Below, in pieces: positions 45,646 to 57,755 of a stretch of DNA of 64,000 nucleotides. The position numbers were made by a program, and so were the translations under genes. Numbering within the stretch: the stretch's first letter is position 1; every line of letters begins with the position of its first letter. The notes under the pieces are model-generated. The model had not been told where the DNA came from and did no database searches. It saw only the letters and a program-made list of their open reading frames with translations. The stretch comes from Oleiagrimonas soli (GTDB lineage: Bacteria > Pseudomonadota > Gammaproteobacteria > Xanthomonadales > Rhodanobacteraceae), in assembly GCF_000761445.1 (NCBI RefSeq), contig NZ_KN196470.1, positions 680,699 through 744,698 of the forward strand, written 5' to 3'.

Positions 45646-47253
45646 CTACAACAGCATGGTTCGCGACCCCGACAGGCGTTCGGCGTGCAATCCGGCTTCG
45701 CGGCAGCGAGCGACGAGTTTGTCGGATTCGACGATTTGCTTGCTCTCGGGCGTGTATTCCAGGCCCGCGACGAAGCGCAGCCAAGGCTCTTGAGCCATCG
45801 CGTAGACGTAGACATGGCGGCATTCGAATTCTTCGACGATCGCCCAGGCATGATCGCTGTCCGAGCCGGACAGACGGCGTGATTCATCGTCCTTGCGGCT
45901 GATCGGATGGCTCAGGTAGGGGCCGTAGAGCCAGGTCAGGGGCGCTCCGTCGCATTCCATGCCGATGAACAGGTCATCCACTTTGCCGATCCGCTTGGCG
46001 ATGTGGCGGTAGAGCATGCGGTCCTTGCAGTCGGAATCGGCAAGGAAAAGCAAATGGCGGCCGTGCAGGTGGATGCTCAGCCCGTGCTTGCTGGCGATGC
46101 TGAGATCGGCATGTTCCCCGTAGAAGGGCAGGCTGGTGATTTTTCCACCGGGCATGTCGATGCGATCCATCGGGTCCATGACCCGGACTTCGGTATGGCC
46201 GATGCCACGCAGCGCAAGTTTCATCGACGGGTCGGCGAGGCTGTTGGCGTTGTTGCGCGGTATGAGGATGGTGCCGATACGGTTGCGCAATTGCAGCAGC
46301 GTCTCGACGCTGAAATGGTCCTGGTGATTGTGCGTGAGGAACACGTAGTCGATGTGGTCGGGAAGGTCGTGGAACGTCAGTCTTCCGTCGGCGTCATCCC
46401 GATCCCAGGTGAGGAAGGGATCGACCAGGATGGAGACGTCGGCGCTCTGGATCAGAACGCAGGCATGGCCGAAGTAACGTATGCGCAACTGTTCTCCGCG
46501 GTATTCGGGTTCATTGCGCACGGGCGGTTCATGGCTGAAGTAGGTTCGAAGCCGTGCGCGTTGATCGTCGTCCATCACCTGCAGGGCATCGGCGATCTGG
46601 GTAAAAGGCGTGGGTTCGATGCGGCTTCGGGTGAGCAGATCAAAGCACTTGTCGTCGAAGGGCGTTGCCAGGATCAGACGCTCCTGCGAAGCCAGTCTTG
46701 GCGTGTTGATGAAGAAGTTGCGCTGGTCGTCCGGTGTGCGCGAGAACGCGATTTCCTGGGTCGGCGTATCGACCCAGTCCTCGGACCGGATCAGCTCTTC
46801 CAGTACGCGCAGGGACGGGCGATTGTTGAGGTCGTAATTCACCTCCACCAGTCCGGCCAGCGGATCAGGAAGTTTCTCGTAAAGATGATCGAGACTGTGT
46901 CCGGTTTCACTGGCCTGCAGCTGACGATCGAAGGAGATCAGAGCCTCCGCGAAACCGAGCATGCGGGCACCCCGTTGGGTGATGTCCTGCAACAGCGCAC
47001 GTACATCGTCCCGTTCCTGTCGGCGCAGTTCCAGAAACGAACCGCCAAGCATCGCCGGGTTCTTCGAAGCCGCTTCATGCACGGCGGGATTGGCGACGAA
47101 GGAGCGCAGCATCGGTACATGGCGAAAAGCCAGGTTCAGCGCCTGCTGAACGGGGGACACCAGATGTCCCCATGCGTACCAGCGAAAAGCCAGCGGCTCG
47201 ATCTTGGTATCGCTGTCCAGGTAGATCAGCTCGTCTGCAGGGACCGAGTTCAT
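45646..47253 (-). CDS. CmlA-like diiron beta-hydroxylase with metallo-beta-lactamase fold (NRPS tailoring)
   Basis: 535 residues from ATG 47253, overlapping the NRPS stop by 4 bp. The N-terminal half (about 1-255) has no resemblance to simple hydrolases; the C-terminal half (about 256-480) is a metallo-beta-lactamase fold with H308-x-H310-x-D312-H313 (LTHNHQDHF), E380 ([10 protein letters not shown]) and D406 (FLADSD). In CmlA, the chloramphenicol-pathway oxygenase of about 530 residues, I recall the diiron ligands as H305, H307, D309, H310, E377 and D403: the same set shifted by three, including a Glu where hydrolases have His. Such enzymes beta-hydroxylate an amino acid while it is tethered to an NRPS carrier domain. 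A plain hydrolase role is the alternative. Confidence 0.75.
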   Translation of the reverse strand: MNSVPADELIYLDSDTKIEPLAFRWYAWGHLVSPVQQALNLAFRHVPMLRSFVANPAVHEAASKNPAMLGGSFLELRRQERDDVRALLQDITQRGARMLGFAEALISFDRQLQASETGHSLDHLYEKLPDPLAGLVEVNYDLNNRPSLRVLEELIRSEDWVDTPTQEIAFSRTPDDQRNFFINTPRLASQERLILATPFDDKCFDLLTRSRIEPTPFTQIADALQVMDDDQRARLRTYFSHEPPVRNEPEYRGEQLRIRYFGHACVLIQSADVSILVDPFLTWDRDDADGRLTFHDLPDHIDYVFLTHNHQDHFSVETLLQLRNRIGTILIPRNNANSLADPSMKLALRGIGHTEVRVMDPMDRIDMPGGKITSLPFYGEHADLSIASKHGLSIHLHGRHLLFLADSDCKDRMLYRHIAKRIGKVDDLFIGMECDGAPLTWLYGPYLSHPISRKDDESRRLSGSDSDHAWAIVEEFECRHVYVYAMAQEPWLRFVAGLEYTPESKQIVESDKLVARCREAGLHAERLSGSRTMLL

Positions 47254-50200
47254 GACTTCTCCATTGCCGCGGCGACGTCGCCGCATCTGTCCATGTCGTT
47301 GTTCAGGACTCGACTCACGAGGCGGCCGATCGGCGCGCGCACTTCGCGATCGAGCATGCCGTAGTGATCCGCGTCGATGTCATGCACCTCGATGTGGCCA
47401 TCGATGTACGGCGTCCATGCGTCGACGGAGGGCACAGGCGTGGTCGTTGCGATGGAGGCGCGGAAGAACAGCGCGCTCCCCTTGAAGCTTTTCGGTCGGA
47501 ACGTGGATGCCAGTGCGCCACCGCGTTCGAGCGCGCTGAGCATCTCTCCGACAGCATCCGCCTCTTGGCTGGAAAGCTTTTCCTGGGCCTGCAAACGCTC
47601 GAGAAGCACGGGCGAAGACTCCTCGTGCATGGACATCGGGTCGACGCCAAGTCTGGAGAGAAGCCGCTGAAGTAGCGCCGAGTCTTCCGCGCCCGTGTCG
47701 GGTAACGCCTGGAGTTCGTGGGCATTCGGATAGGCGTCGATCAACGCGAGAAGGCTGACGTCTTCTCCGCTTTCCTGCAGGCGTGTGGCGATCGCGTGTG
47801 CGAACAGGCCGCCCAGTGACCAGCCCAGGAGACGGTAGGGGCCATGTGGCTGGATGCGGCGAATCTGCTCCAATTGCCATGATGTGATCTGCTCGAAATC
47901 GTCCGCGTTCGGCACGCCGAGTCCATAGATGGGGCAGTCGGTTTCGATGTGGGCGATCAGGCCGGCGTAGCACCACGGAAGGTTGCCCGCGGGAGGTAGG
48001 CAAAATAGCGGCGGCAGGCTGCCGGTGACGCGTAGTGGCAACAGGGTCTGTCGCGCATGCGCATCGGGGCTGCGGTCGATCAAGTTGGTCAGGCCGGCGA
48101 CGGTCGGTGCTTCGTAGAGTTGCCGGATCGGCAATCTGACGCCGAACGTGGCCGCGATGCGACTGGTCAGGCGAACGGCCCGGAGCGAATCGCCGCCTGC
48201 GGCGAAGAAGTTGTCGTCGATACCGACGGAATCCAATTCCAGCACTTCGCTGAACAGCGCCGCGAGCGTCTCTTCCTGCGGCGTCCGTGCAATCCGCTGG
48301 TGCATGGTTTGGAAGCTAGGGGCGGGCAGTGCCTTCTGATCCAGCTTGCCGTTGGCGGTCATGGGCAGCGTGGAAAGGATCAGGATGGCTGCCGGGAGCA
48401 TGTAATCGGGCAAGCGCGTCGCCAGTTCGTAGCGCAAGGCTTCCGGCTCGCACAGCGATCCTGTGGAGGGCACCACATAGGCGACGAGTTGCCGGTGCCC
48501 GGAACGATTCTCCAGGTCGAGCACCACGGCCTGTTGCACCTCCGGCATGCGCAGGAGTTCGGCTTCGATCTCGCCGGGTTCGATCCGGAAGCCGCGAATC
48601 TTCACCTGACGGTCGCTGCGGCCAGCGAATTCGAGTTGACCATCCTCGCGCCAGCATGCGAGATCGCCACTGCGATACATGCGGCTGCCAGGAACCGAAA
48701 ACGGGTTCGCGACGAAACGCTCTGCGGTGAGCGCGGAACGTCCAAGGTAGCCCCGGGCTAGTCCGTCGCCGGCAATGTACAACTCGCCGACCACACCTGG
48801 CGGAACGGGCTGCAGCGTTTCATCCAGTACATGCAGCTGCATGTTGGGGAGCGGCTCGCCGATGGGGGGCGGCAAGCCAACGCCCTGCAGTCTTTGGCTG
48901 AAGCTCGCGCAGATCGTGGTCTCGGTGGGGCCGTAGGCATTGAACATGCGCCTGTCGTCTGCCCAGCGCTTCACCAGGGCGGGCGGGCACGCTTCTCCGC
49001 CAACGATGAGCGTCGCCGGAAATCCCTTGGGCGGTTGTTCGATCGTGGCCAGTACGGCGGGTGGGATCAGGCTGTGAGTGATGCGTTGCTGTTGCAGCGT
49101 CTCGGCGAGTTCCTCGCCGGCCAGTGGTCCCTGTGGGGGAATGACCAGGCATCCACCATGAGCAATGGCCATGAGCGACTCGAGTGTCGCCGCATCGAAG
49201 CTGCAGGAGGCGAATTGCAGGACGCGAGCGTTCGCATCGAGCGCGAAACGCTCCGTCATGGCATGCACCAGGCCGCTCAAGCCGGCGTGAGTCACGACCA
49301 CGCCTTTCGGTCGTCCCGTGGACCCCGATGTGTAGATGAGGTAGGCCGGCTGCTGCACGTGCAACGGTTGGAGGCGATCGTCATCCGTGGGATTGCCGGG
49401 ATCACGTTCTTCGAACGGGAACGTGTCCAGAAGCAGCTTCGGAGCGAGATCGGGAAGCGAGGCGCTGTCTTCGTTGCTGCTGAGCAGGATGGCGGGTTTG
49501 GCATCAGTCAGCATGTAAGCGAGCCGCTCGGCCGGATAGCCGGGGTCCATCGGCACATAGGCCGCGCCGGACTTGAGTACCGCGAGCGTCGCGATGATCT
49601 GTTCGGGGGAGCGCGAAAGCGCGATGGCCACGCGATGCTCCGCGCCGATGCCGTCCGCGATCAGCCGATGCGCCAGCTGATTGGCGCGCGCATTGAGTTG
49701 ACCGTAGCTCAGGCTGGTATGTGCATGCGCGATGGCTTCCCGTTCGGGAGTTGCCATGGCGTGCTGTTCGAACATGCCGGCGAAATGCTTGACGTCCAGC
49801 GCGCGATCACTGGCATTCCAGGCCTGAAGTTGTTGTCTTTCGGTATCCGAGAGCAGATCGATGCGGTTGACCGCTTGATCGGGATTGTCCGCTACAGCCC
49901 TCAGCATGCGTCGGTAGACGTTCGCGTAACGTTCCAGCGTGGCCTGATCGTAGATCGAGCGTCGTCCCGTAAGCCAGCAAGCCATGTGCTCGCCATCCAG
50001 CTGCACGTTGACGGTAAGGCCAAAGCTGTCGTCGCCGGCCACACCTTGCACGGTCAGCTCGTCGCACAATCCGCCGAGCTCCTGGTAGATATGAAAATGC
50101 GTGTAGTTGAAAACGACGGGGAGCGGTTGGCGCCATCCTGCATCGCGCATGATGGCCGGTAACGGGTAGCGACGATGCGGGAACATGGCTTGTTCGGTGT

Positions 50201-53200
50201 TCTTGACCCGTTCGATCAACTCCAGCCAGCTGCAACCGTCTACACGCATGCGGAAGGGTACGGAGTTCAGGAACAGACCGATCATGCGATCGCCGCCGGC
50301 GATTTCCGGGCGTCCGTTGGTGACCAGTGCGGTGGCGACGTCCATCGTGCCCGCAAAACTGCGCAAGGCGGCCATGTGCACGGCCAGGAAAATGCTCTTC
50401 AGCGGCACCTTCGCCTGTCGGGCGAGTTTCTGCAGGCCGGTAGCCGTCGCCGGATCGATGCGCGCATGCGCGGAGGCTTTCAAGGCGCCATTCGGGGTGC
50501 TCTCGGCAGGCGGGGTATGCATGAAGTCGCGCGGTTCGTAGCCCTGCAGAAACGTCTTCCAGAAATCCCGGTCTTCGGCCTTGTTCAAGGCGGCACGCTC
50601 TTGGGCGATGTAATCGCGATACTTCACGTTGAGCGTGGGACTTGCGAACGAGTCTCCGTCAAGCTTGGCGCCGTAGTGCTGGAAGAGTTCGGTGAGGAGA
50701 CTGGCATCGCTCCAGCCGTCCATCAATGCATGGTTGAAGCTCAGGGAGAGGTGGAAGCGGGTGTCAGACAGACGATGGATGAAGACCCGCAGCACAGGCG
50801 GCGTACCGTAGTCGAACGGCGTGCGCGCTTCCTGCTTGCACCATTGGCCGTAGGTATCGTCTTGCCTGGACGCAGGCACATCGCGCAGGTCGTGGACGTG
50901 CAGCGGAATCGTCGCTTGCTTGTATACAAGCTGCAGGGGTTCGCTGTAGCGATCCAGGTCATAGCCGGTTCGCAGCACCTCATGGCGCGAACTCAATTGA
51001 TCCAGAACTTCGCGAAGCACCGATTCCTCGAAGGGAAGATTCATGGTGGCTCGGAACACCACGTGATAGAGCGTGGTGCTGTTCTCGAAGCCGCTATGGA
51101 ACAGCATGCCGGTTTGCAGCTGGCTCAACGGATAAGCATCTTCCACGTCATCCGGAAGGTTTTCCCGGTCCGTGCTGGCGATGAGTTCGAACGGCTCGAT
51201 GCCGGGAACGGTGTCCTGATCGTCGTGGTCAGCAACTTCGGCCAGCGAGGCCACGTTTTGATGCTCGAACAATTGAGCCAGTTCGAAATGCAGCCCGAGC
51301 TTCTGCGCACGAGCCTTGAGCTGGATCGCGCGGATCGAATCGCCGCCCAGGTCGAAGAAACTGTCGTCGATGCCGACACGCTGCAGGCCGAGTATCTCGG
51401 CGAACAGCGAAGCCAGACTCGTTTCCTTGGGCGTGCGTGGATCGCGCTGGCTGACGGACACGAAATCGGGAGTCGGCAACGCCCGGGTATCGAGCTTGCC
51501 GTTGATCGTCAGCGGCAACACATCGAGAAACACGATGGCGCTCGGCAACATGTATTCGGGAAGTCGAGCCGCCAGCGCTACACGGAGTGTGCGCGAATCC
51601 TGCTCCACGCCAGGCTCGGATACGACATAGCCGACCAGTTGCTTGCGACCCGGCTGATCCTCCCTGGCCATCACGGCGGCGTTTCGCACGCCGTGCACGG
51701 CGAGCAAGGCATTCTCGATTTCTCCCAGCTCGATCCGGAAGCCACGGATTTTCACCTGCTGATCGGCGCGCCCCACAAAGTCGAGTGCGCCGTCCTGACG
51801 CCAGCGCACGAGATCGCCCGTGCGGTACATGCGGCTGCCTGGAGGGCCGAACGGATTGGCGATGAAGCGTTCGGCGGTCAGCGCGGGACGCTGCAGATAG
51901 GCGCGGGCCAGGCCGCTTCCGGCGATATACAGCTCGCCGGGAATGCCGATCGGCACCGGCTGCAGGGTGGCATCCAGTACATAGGCCTGCGTGTTGTCCA
52001 TCGGCGTGCCGATGGGCACGCTGGTGCCGATGCTGCAAGGGGGTCGCATCGAGTGACTGGTCACGAAGGTCGTGGTTTCGGTCGGTCCATACACATGAAC
52101 GACCTCGGTGTTCGGACAATGCTCGAGCACATTCCGGAACGCTTCGAGCGAGGCGGCTTCGCCACCACTCCACACGGTGTGCACCGCGCCAAGACACTCG
52201 GGTTCATCGGCCAGGATCCGAAACAGCGCGGTCGTGAGGAACACGGCCGTGACGTTCTGTTCACGGATGACTCGGGACAGCACTGCCGTGTCGGTCTTGC
52301 CCGGTGGTGCGATCACGATCTGGCGTCCGTTGAGCAACGGGACCCAGATCTCGTAGGTGCTGGCGTCGAAGACTTGCGGAGAGTGCATCAGCACGCGCTG
52401 TTGCCGGTCGTTCTGCCAGCGGCTGTCGCGAGCCAACTCGATCACGTTGCGGTGCGTGATCGCGATGCCTTTGGGCGTTCCGGTCGAGCCGGAGGTATAC
52501 ATCGCATAGGCGAGGTGATCCGGCTGCAAGGCGATCTCGGGCGCGTGCTCCGGGTGTGACGCGATTTCGTCGGACTGCTCGTCGAGCACGACCAGACTGC
52601 ACCAGTGCGAAGGCAGGCGGTCCAATTGCGCCGATGTGGTGACAAGCACCGGCGTCATGGCTTCGTTGAGCATGTGGGTCAGACGTTCTGGAGGGTGCTC
52701 CGGATCCAAGGGCAGGTAGGCGGCGCCCGCCTTGAGGATGCCGAGTGTGCCGACAAGAAGGTCGAACGACCGTTCCACGCACAAGCCGACCAGGGTGTCC
52801 GGCCCCACGCCCAGTGCAAGCAGGTGATGCGCCAGTCGATTGGCGCGCGTATCGAGTTCGCGGTAGCTCCATTGCCGCTCGCCGGCGATGGCTGCCACGG
52901 TATCGGGCGCCGCGTTGACCTGCGCGGCGAACAGGTCCGGCAACGTGCCTTGGGTCTGTGGTCTCGCGGTATCGTTCCGTGCTTGCAGCACGTCATGACG
53001 CTCATCTTCGTCGAGCAGCGCGATTTCCGCGATCGGCAGGTCGGGCTGTGCGGCAGCGGTCCGCAGCAGTCGCTCGAAATGCGTGGCGATGCGTGCAGCG
53101 GTGGCCGCATCGAACACGTCGCAGGCATATTCGAGTTCGCAGGCGAGCCGGGCACTGGCTTCGTCGCGCACGAAGCTGAAGGCCAGATCATATTTCGCGG

Positions 53201-54329
53201 TGTCGGTGGGTACGTGTTGCCAGCGTGCGACCGTGCCGGACAAGGCGAAATCGGCCGGGTGGTTGTCCAGGATCAACGCGACCTGGAACAGGGGGTGGCG
53301 TGCGGCCGAGCGCGCAGGCTTGACGATATCCACCACGCGTTCGAATGGCAGTTCCTGGTGGCTGAAAGCCGCCAGGTCGGTGTCGCGCGCCCGTTGCAAA
53401 AGCTGGCGATAGGTCGGGTTGCCCGAAGTGTCGGTGCGCAGGACGAGAAGATTGACGAAGAAACCGATCTGATCATGCAGCGCATCGTCGTTGCGGCTGC
53501 TCACCGATGTGCCGATCGGCAGGTCCTCGCCGGCGCCGTACCGTGTCAGCAGCGCTGCAAGGGCGGCATGCAAGGTCATGTAGAGGCTCGATTGCGCGCC
53601 GCGTGCCAGAGCGATCAGGCGCTGTTCGGTTTGTTCGTCGAGAACAAAGCGCGTCAGTGCACCGCGATAGCTCGGTGTCGCTGGGTGTGATCGATCGTAC
53701 GGAAGATTGAGTTGGTCGGGCAGATCCGCCAGCGTTTCCCGCCAGAACGCCGCTTCTTGTGCCGCGGTGCTGTTCGAGTCCTCTTCGCCTTCCAGATATT
53801 CTCGTTGCCAGAGCGCGTAATCGGCATATTGCACGGGGAGCGCTGTCCAATCCGGGGCTTTGCCGTGCAAGTGCGCCGCATAGGCTTGACCGATATCCCT
53901 GAACAGGGGCGCCAGTGAGGCGCCGTCGCTGGCGATGTGGTGCATCACCAGCAGCAGCGCATGCCGTTCTTCGCCGAGTCTGAACAGGGTGGCGCGAATC
54001 GGTAGCTCGCCGGACAGGTCAAAGGCATGCGTGGCGCGTTTGCGCGTTTCGGTTTCGAGCGCGGTTTCGTCGACGTCCACGCGATCGAAGACCAGCCGAC
54101 CCTCGGCGTTTTCCAGAATCTTCTGCTCCCCGGTTCCTTCGCCGTGCGCGAAAAGCGTGCGCAGGCTTTCGTGTCGCGCGACGACGTCATTCAGTGCAGC
54201 GCCGAGGGCGTTCGTGTCGAGCGGACCCTGTATCCGCGCCAGCACCGGAATATTGAAAACCGCGTTGGCGCCAAGCAATTGATGCAGGAACCACAGCCGT
54301 TGCTGGGCGTAGGAGAGCGCTAGCGTCAT
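47250..54329 (-). CDS. Nonribosomal peptide synthetase, C-A-T-C-A-T-TE
   Basis: 2359 residues, two elongation modules plus release. C1 about 1-440 (HHIASDG at 130-136); A1 about 450-955 ([11 protein letters not shown] at 611-621); T1 phosphopantetheine Ser998 (LGGDS); C2 about 1063-1530, starting [14 protein letters not shown], with active site NHALMDG (1199-1205, first His replaced by Asn but the catalytic second His kept); A2 about 1540-2025; T2 Ser2048; TE about 2110-2355 with GWSLGG (Ser2171) and a C-terminal DADHYG (His about 2322). Pocket residues aligned by eye to GrsA give A1 = D-A-Y-F-W-G-V-T-F-K, like Val/Ile codes, and A2 = D-A-L-L-I-G-A-I-C-K, nearest to some aromatic codes; both tentative. 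No epimerisation domain. Its ATG overlaps the upstream NRPS stop by 4 bp. Confidence 0.95.
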   Translation of the reverse strand: MTLALSYAQQRLWFLHQLLGANAVFNIPVLARIQGPLDTNALGAALNDVVARHESLRTLFAHGEGTGEQKILENAEGRLVFDRVDVDETALETETRKRATHAFDLSGELPIRATLFRLGEERHALLLVMHHIASDGASLAPLFRDIGQAYAAHLHGKAPDWTALPVQYADYALWQREYLEGEEDSNSTAAQEAAFWRETLADLPDQLNLPYDRSHPATPSYRGALTRFVLDEQTEQRLIALARGAQSSLYMTLHAALAALLTRYGAGEDLPIGTSVSSRNDDALHDQIGFFVNLLVLRTDTSGNPTYRQLLQRARDTDLAAFSHQELPFERVVDIVKPARSAARHPLFQVALILDNHPADFALSGTVARWQHVPTDTAKYDLAFSFVRDEASARLACELEYACDVFDAATAARIATHFERLLRTAAAQPDLPIAEIALLDEDERHDVLQARNDTARPQTQGTLPDLFAAQVNAAPDTVAAIAGERQWSYRELDTRANRLAHHLLALGVGPDTLVGLCVERSFDLLVGTLGILKAGAAYLPLDPEHPPERLTHMLNEAMTPVLVTTSAQLDRLPSHWCSLVVLDEQSDEIASHPEHAPEIALQPDHLAYAMYTSGSTGTPKGIAITHRNVIELARDSRWQNDRQQRVLMHSPQVFDASTYEIWVPLLNGRQIVIAPPGKTDTAVLSRVIREQNVTAVFLTTALFRILADEPECLGAVHTVWSGGEAASLEAFRNVLEHCPNTEVVHVYGPTETTTFVTSHSMRPPCSIGTSVPIGTPMDNTQAYVLDATLQPVPIGIPGELYIAGSGLARAYLQRPALTAERFIANPFGPPGSRMYRTGDLVRWRQDGALDFVGRADQQVKIRGFRIELGEIENALLAVHGVRNAAVMAREDQPGRKQLVGYVVSEPGVEQDSRTLRVALAARLPEYMLPSAIVFLDVLPLTINGKLDTRALPTPDFVSVSQRDPRTPKETSLASLFAEILGLQRVGIDDSFFDLGGDSIRAIQLKARAQKLGLHFELAQLFEHQNVASLAEVADHDDQDTVPGIEPFELIASTDRENLPDDVEDAYPLSQLQTGMLFHSGFENSTTLYHVVFRATMNLPFEESVLREVLDQLSSRHEVLRTGYDLDRYSEPLQLVYKQATIPLHVHDLRDVPASRQDDTYGQWCKQEARTPFDYGTPPVLRVFIHRLSDTRFHLSLSFNHALMDGWSDASLLTELFQHYGAKLDGDSFASPTLNVKYRDYIAQERAALNKAEDRDFWKTFLQGYEPRDFMHTPPAESTPNGALKASAHARIDPATATGLQKLARQAKVPLKSIFLAVHMAALRSFAGTMDVATALVTNGRPEIAGGDRMIGLFLNSVPFRMRVDGCSWLELIERVKNTEQAMFPHRRYPLPAIMRDAGWRQPLPVVFNYTHFHIYQELGGLCDELTVQGVAGDDSFGLTVNVQLDGEHMACWLTGRRSIYDQATLERYANVYRRMLRAVADNPDQAVNRIDLLSDTERQQLQAWNASDRALDVKHFAGMFEQHAMATPEREAIAHAHTSLSYGQLNARANQLAHRLIADGIGAEHRVAIALSRSPEQIIATLAVLKSGAAYVPMDPGYPAERLAYMLTDAKPAILLSSNEDSASLPDLAPKLLLDTFPFEERDPGNPTDDDRLQPLHVQQPAYLIYTSGSTGRPKGVVVTHAGLSGLVHAMTERFALDANARVLQFASCSFDAATLESLMAIAHGGCLVIPPQGPLAGEELAETLQQQRITHSLIPPAVLATIEQPPKGFPATLIVGGEACPPALVKRWADDRRMFNAYGPTETTICASFSQRLQGVGLPPPIGEPLPNMQLHVLDETLQPVPPGVVGELYIAGDGLARGYLGRSALTAERFVANPFSVPGSRMYRSGDLACWREDGQLEFAGRSDRQVKIRGFRIEPGEIEAELLRMPEVQQAVVLDLENRSGHRQLVAYVVPSTGSLCEPEALRYELATRLPDYMLPAAILILSTLPMTANGKLDQKALPAPSFQTMHQRIARTPQEETLAALFSEVLELDSVGIDDNFFAAGGDSLRAVRLTSRIAATFGVRLPIRQLYEAPTVAGLTNLIDRSPDAHARQTLLPLRVTGSLPPLFCLPPAGNLPWCYAGLIAHIETDCPIYGLGVPNADDFEQITSWQLEQIRRIQPHGPYRLLGWSLGGLFAHAIATRLQESGEDVSLLALIDAYPNAHELQALPDTGAEDSALLQRLLSRLGVDPMSMHEESSPVLLERLQAQEKLSSQEADAVGEMLSALERGGALASTFRPKSFKGSALFFRASIATTTPVPSVDAWTPYIDGHIEVHDIDADHYGMLDREVRAPIGRLVSRVLNNDMDRCGDVAAAMEKS

Positions 54330-57300
54330 GATTCGATCCTCCGGTTACGCATGGGTCGCAGTGGTGCGCGGTTGGGGAGTGTTGTCCGGTCGAGCGACAT
54401 CGCCAGTTGTGCAACGGTCGGAGCGTCGAACAGCGCGCGCATGGTCAGCTCGATCTGGAACGCGGTGCGGATGCGGGCAAGCAGGCGCATGCCCAGAAGC
54501 GAATGGCCGCCGAGGTCGAAGAAGCTGTCATCAATGCCGATGCGTTCCAGCCCCAGGGTGTCCGCGAACAATTCGCACAGACGTTTCTCGCGCGGGTTGC
54601 GCGGTCCCTTGATGCCGGTCGATGCGACATGGGGGGCGGGCAGGGCGCGGCGATCGAGCTTGCCGTTCGGCGTCAGCGGCAAGGCCGGAAGGTGGACCAG
54701 GATCGGCTGCATGTGCTTGGGCAGCTTGCTCGCGACGTGGCGGCGGACATCGCTCAGGCGGTCGAAATGACCCGGTTCGTTCACGCAGGCCGAGAGTTTG
54801 CGGCTGGCGCGTGGGAGATAGATGTCGGTCAGCACCGAGTCGCTTTCGTCGGCGTGGATGAAGATGGCGTCAAGACGGTTCGGGCGACTGGACCAGGTGA
54901 CGGCCGTGCGATAGCCCATGGCTTCGCCCAGGGCGTGCAACGCATCGATCGTGGCCTCTTCGCACGCCGGTGCCAGATCGGCATGATTCTTTGCATCCGC
55001 GCCGGTCGCGGTGTCGCCGGCTTCGATGCGGCACATCGCAGACCACTCTTCCGTCAGCAACGCGTTGGGTATGTCTTCGACGCGCAAGAACCGCGGTCGG
55101 TTTTGTTCCAAATAGGTCGCCAGTTGCTTCGTGCTGCCGATGTGTTCTTCCCAGGACCGTTGCGGAAATGAGTTCGCGGAACGCGCCGAAACGGGACCCT
55201 TGCGCAGCACGACGTCGTAGCGATAACGATTGAGCTCGTTTGCGTAACGCCCCTTCTTGACTTGAATGTCGACGGCGCCGAGGTCATCCAGGTGCTGCGG
55301 CAACTGGGCGAAGAATGACGGGGCGACGATCAATTCCTTTTCCGTCAGCATGGCCTGGCGGATATGGTGCTGCAGTTGTCCGACCGGTGTGTCGGGTGCG
55401 GCCTGGTTCGATTGCACAGCGCTGGCAAAGCAGGGCAGCAGATCCAGATTGCGCACGTCTCCGATGAATATCGCGCCACCAGGGACGAGCAAATCCAGCA
55501 TGCTGCGCAAGACCTGCATCAAATATCCGGCATTGGGAAAGTGCTGGATGACCGAATTGATCACCACCACATCGAAGAAGCCGCTGGGCAGCCCTTCCGC
55601 GATGTGGGCAGGCTGCGCTCGCAAGGTCACTCGCGATGACAGTTCCGGCTGTGTCTGCACCTGCTGTTGCAGGGTGCGAATGATCGCTGCAGAGAAGTCG
55701 GTGCCCCAATAGCTCTCGCAGCAGTCCGCAAGCTTGGCCAGCAGCAGTCCGCTGCCTACGCCAACTTCCAGCAAGCGTCGCGGTCGCAGCGCACGTATGC
55801 GTTCCACGGTGGCCTCGCGCCATGCCTGCATCTGCGACAGAGGGATCGGCAGTCCGTCGTAGCTGCCGATCCAGATGTTGAAATTTTCGCCAAAGGGCTG
55901 CTTGGTCTCTGTGGCGGGGGTGTCGTAGTACAGGCGGTAGACCGCATCCCACTCGTCGATCTGCCGGGATTCTTGTTCGGTGTCGCGGGGCTGGGTGGGA
56001 TTGGAGGCATTCAGCACGACATAACCGACCAACTGTTTCTGCCCGGGGCGATCCTCGCGGACAGTCACGACGGCCTGGGCGACGGACGGATGTGTCCGCA
56101 GCGTGGCCTCGATTTCTCCCGGCTCGATGCGGAAGCCGCGAATCTTGACCTGATGATCGGCGCGGCCGGCATATTCAAGCGTGCCGTCCTCGCGCCAACG
56201 CGCCAGATCACCGGAGCGATACATGCGCTGGCCAGGTCGGAACGGGTTGGCGACGAAGCGCTCGGCCGTCAGCGAAGGGCGGTGCAGGTAACCTCGAGCC
56301 AGAGCGATTCCAGCGATGTACAGCTCGCCGACGTCTCCATCGACCACGGGCTGCAACTGTTGATCCAGCACGTAGATGTCGGTGTTCGGAATCGGCCGCC
56401 CGATCGATGGAGCAAGACGATCGCTCCATGTCGTGGGGTCGGCTGGAAGCGTGTGAGCGGTCACGACATGCGTTTCGGTCGGTCCGTAGTGGTTGTGCAG
56501 GCGACGCTCGGTCGTATCGCGGAAGAGCCCACGCAGCGGTCGGCTGAGCGTGAGCGCCTCGCCGGCTTGCGCGATGTCGGCCAAGTCGGGCAAGGCCAGC
56601 GATTGCTCGGCAGCGGCTTCGCCCACGGCATCGATCACCAGGTTCGGGGCATACAGTTCCTGCACACGGTATTCGGCCAGCCAGTGGGCGAATCGAGAGG
56701 GATCGCGCTGGATATCGGCGGCCGGTATGGCCAGCGTCTTCCCGGCGGTGAGTGCGGAAAGGATTTCCTGCGCCGAGACATCGAAGCTGATGGCCGTGAA
56801 CTGCGCCACGATGGTCCCTGGGGTGCCGGGCACGGTGGCATGATGCCAGGCCATCAAGTTCACCAGCGCCGCATGCGGCATGGCCACGGCTTTGGGGCGG
56901 CCCGTCGATCCAGAGGTGTAGATGACGTACGCCAGGTGTTGCGGCTGCAGCGCCCCTGGTCGTTTTTCGGTGGTGGTGGGCGTGGATGGCGAGGCTGGCG
57001 ATTCGACGCTCAGCCCTTCATCGTCGATTCGCCATTGCAGGGTGTCGGAAAGCTTGTCTTCGCGGGTTACGCCAGTCAGCGTCAGCCGGGGATGGGCGTC
57101 CGCGATCATCAGCGCCAGTCGGTCGGCTGGATATTCCATGTCCAGCGGCAGATAGGCCGCGCCGGCCTTGAGAACGGCGAGCAGCCCCACAACCAGTCCC
57201 ACCGAGCGAGGCAGGGCGAGGGCGACGACGTCACCTGGTCCGATGCCGTGTGCCGTCAATTGCTGCGCCAGGCGGTCTGCGCGGCCGTGCAGCTGTGCGT

Positions 57301-57478
57301 AGTCGAGTTGGGTGGAACCATGCACCAGCGCGATGACATGCGGTGTTCGGGCGGCTTGGGCTTCGAGAAGATCGACAACGGTGGTGGCGGCTGATCGGTC
57401 GTGAACATTGTTCCCGCCGCTCGTACGCACACATGCATGTGCATTGACCGCGCCCGCGAATGCGCTTTCCATGGCCAT
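54326..57478 (-). CDS. Nonribosomal peptide synthetase starter module, A-(methyltransferase)-T
   Basis: 1050 residues, no condensation domain, hence a loading module. Adenylation core about 30-490 ([15 protein letters not shown] near 187), interrupted after motif A8 by a SAM methyltransferase of about 400 residues ([15 protein letters not shown] at 528-542; SAM loop LLEVGVGSG at 569-577), as in N-methylating modules. The adenylation tail resumes with [13 protein letters not shown], then T with Ser993 (LGGHS). Pocket residues by eye are D-V-Q-Y-A-A-H-V-V-K, the proline-type code with one position Ile to Ala, which would widen the pocket. Predicted starter: N-methylproline or N-methylpipecolate. 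ATG 57478 has GGGAG upstream; 64 bp after mbtH. Confidence 0.92.
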   Translation of the reverse strand: MAMESAFAGAVNAHACVRTSGGNNVHDRSAATTVVDLLEAQAARTPHVIALVHGSTQLDYAQLHGRADRLAQQLTAHGIGPGDVVALALPRSVGLVVGLLAVLKAGAAYLPLDMEYPADRLALMIADAHPRLTLTGVTREDKLSDTLQWRIDDEGLSVESPASPSTPTTTEKRPGALQPQHLAYVIYTSGSTGRPKAVAMPHAALVNLMAWHHATVPGTPGTIVAQFTAISFDVSAQEILSALTAGKTLAIPAADIQRDPSRFAHWLAEYRVQELYAPNLVIDAVGEAAAEQSLALPDLADIAQAGEALTLSRPLRGLFRDTTERRLHNHYGPTETHVVTAHTLPADPTTWSDRLAPSIGRPIPNTDIYVLDQQLQPVVDGDVGELYIAGIALARGYLHRPSLTAERFVANPFRPGQRMYRSGDLARWREDGTLEYAGRADHQVKIRGFRIEPGEIEATLRTHPSVAQAVVTVREDRPGQKQLVGYVVLNASNPTQPRDTEQESRQIDEWDAVYRLYYDTPATETKQPFGENFNIWIGSYDGLPIPLSQMQAWREATVERIRALRPRRLLEVGVGSGLLLAKLADCCESYWGTDFSAAIIRTLQQQVQTQPELSSRVTLRAQPAHIAEGLPSGFFDVVVINSVIQHFPNAGYLMQVLRSMLDLLVPGGAIFIGDVRNLDLLPCFASAVQSNQAAPDTPVGQLQHHIRQAMLTEKELIVAPSFFAQLPQHLDDLGAVDIQVKKGRYANELNRYRYDVVLRKGPVSARSANSFPQRSWEEHIGSTKQLATYLEQNRPRFLRVEDIPNALLTEEWSAMCRIEAGDTATGADAKNHADLAPACEEATIDALHALGEAMGYRTAVTWSSRPNRLDAIFIHADESDSVLTDIYLPRASRKLSACVNEPGHFDRLSDVRRHVASKLPKHMQPILVHLPALPLTPNGKLDRRALPAPHVASTGIKGPRNPREKRLCELFADTLGLERIGIDDSFFDLGGHSLLGMRLLARIRTAFQIELTMRALFDAPTVAQLAMSLDRTTLPNRAPLRPMRNRRIES

Positions 57479-57542
57479 ACTCTCCCGTGCAAAACCATTA
57501 TGGTTCTGCGATATTGGTTTCGGTTATCTCGCCGGTATGGGT

Positions 57543-57755
57543 TTAAGCGGCGTTTTCCGCGTCAACCAGACTGCGTGGGCGCATATCTACCCAATGCGTT
57601 TCGATTTCATTCAGGCAGGTTGTCCGGTTATCTGGACCGAAGGTGTGCGACCACCCGTCAGGGGTGGGGATGGCGTGGGGCCATAGCGAATGCTGGCCCT
57701 CGTCGTTTACCAGAACGATAAAGCGGGCGTCGTTGTCGTCGAAAGGATTCGTCAC
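57543..57755 (-). CDS. MbtH-like NRPS accessory protein, GTG start
   Basis: 70 residues. Conserved NPFDD start, FIVLVNDEGQHSLWPHAIP and the two family tryptophans (LWP and GW) are clear. MbtH proteins bind adenylation domains and are often needed for their folding or activity. The start is GTG 57755 with GGAGA upstream. First gene of the NRPS operon, as is common. Confidence 0.93.
   Translation of the reverse strand: MTNPFDDNDARFIVLVNDEGQHSLWPHAIPTPDGWSHTFGPDNRTTCLNEIETHWVDMRPRSLVDAENAA

Noticed and set aside
50175-52559. 794-codon open frame antisense to the NRPS
   Set aside because: Low-complexity composition with no recognisable motif; it lies wholly within the NRPS, whose domain motifs continue unbroken across it.
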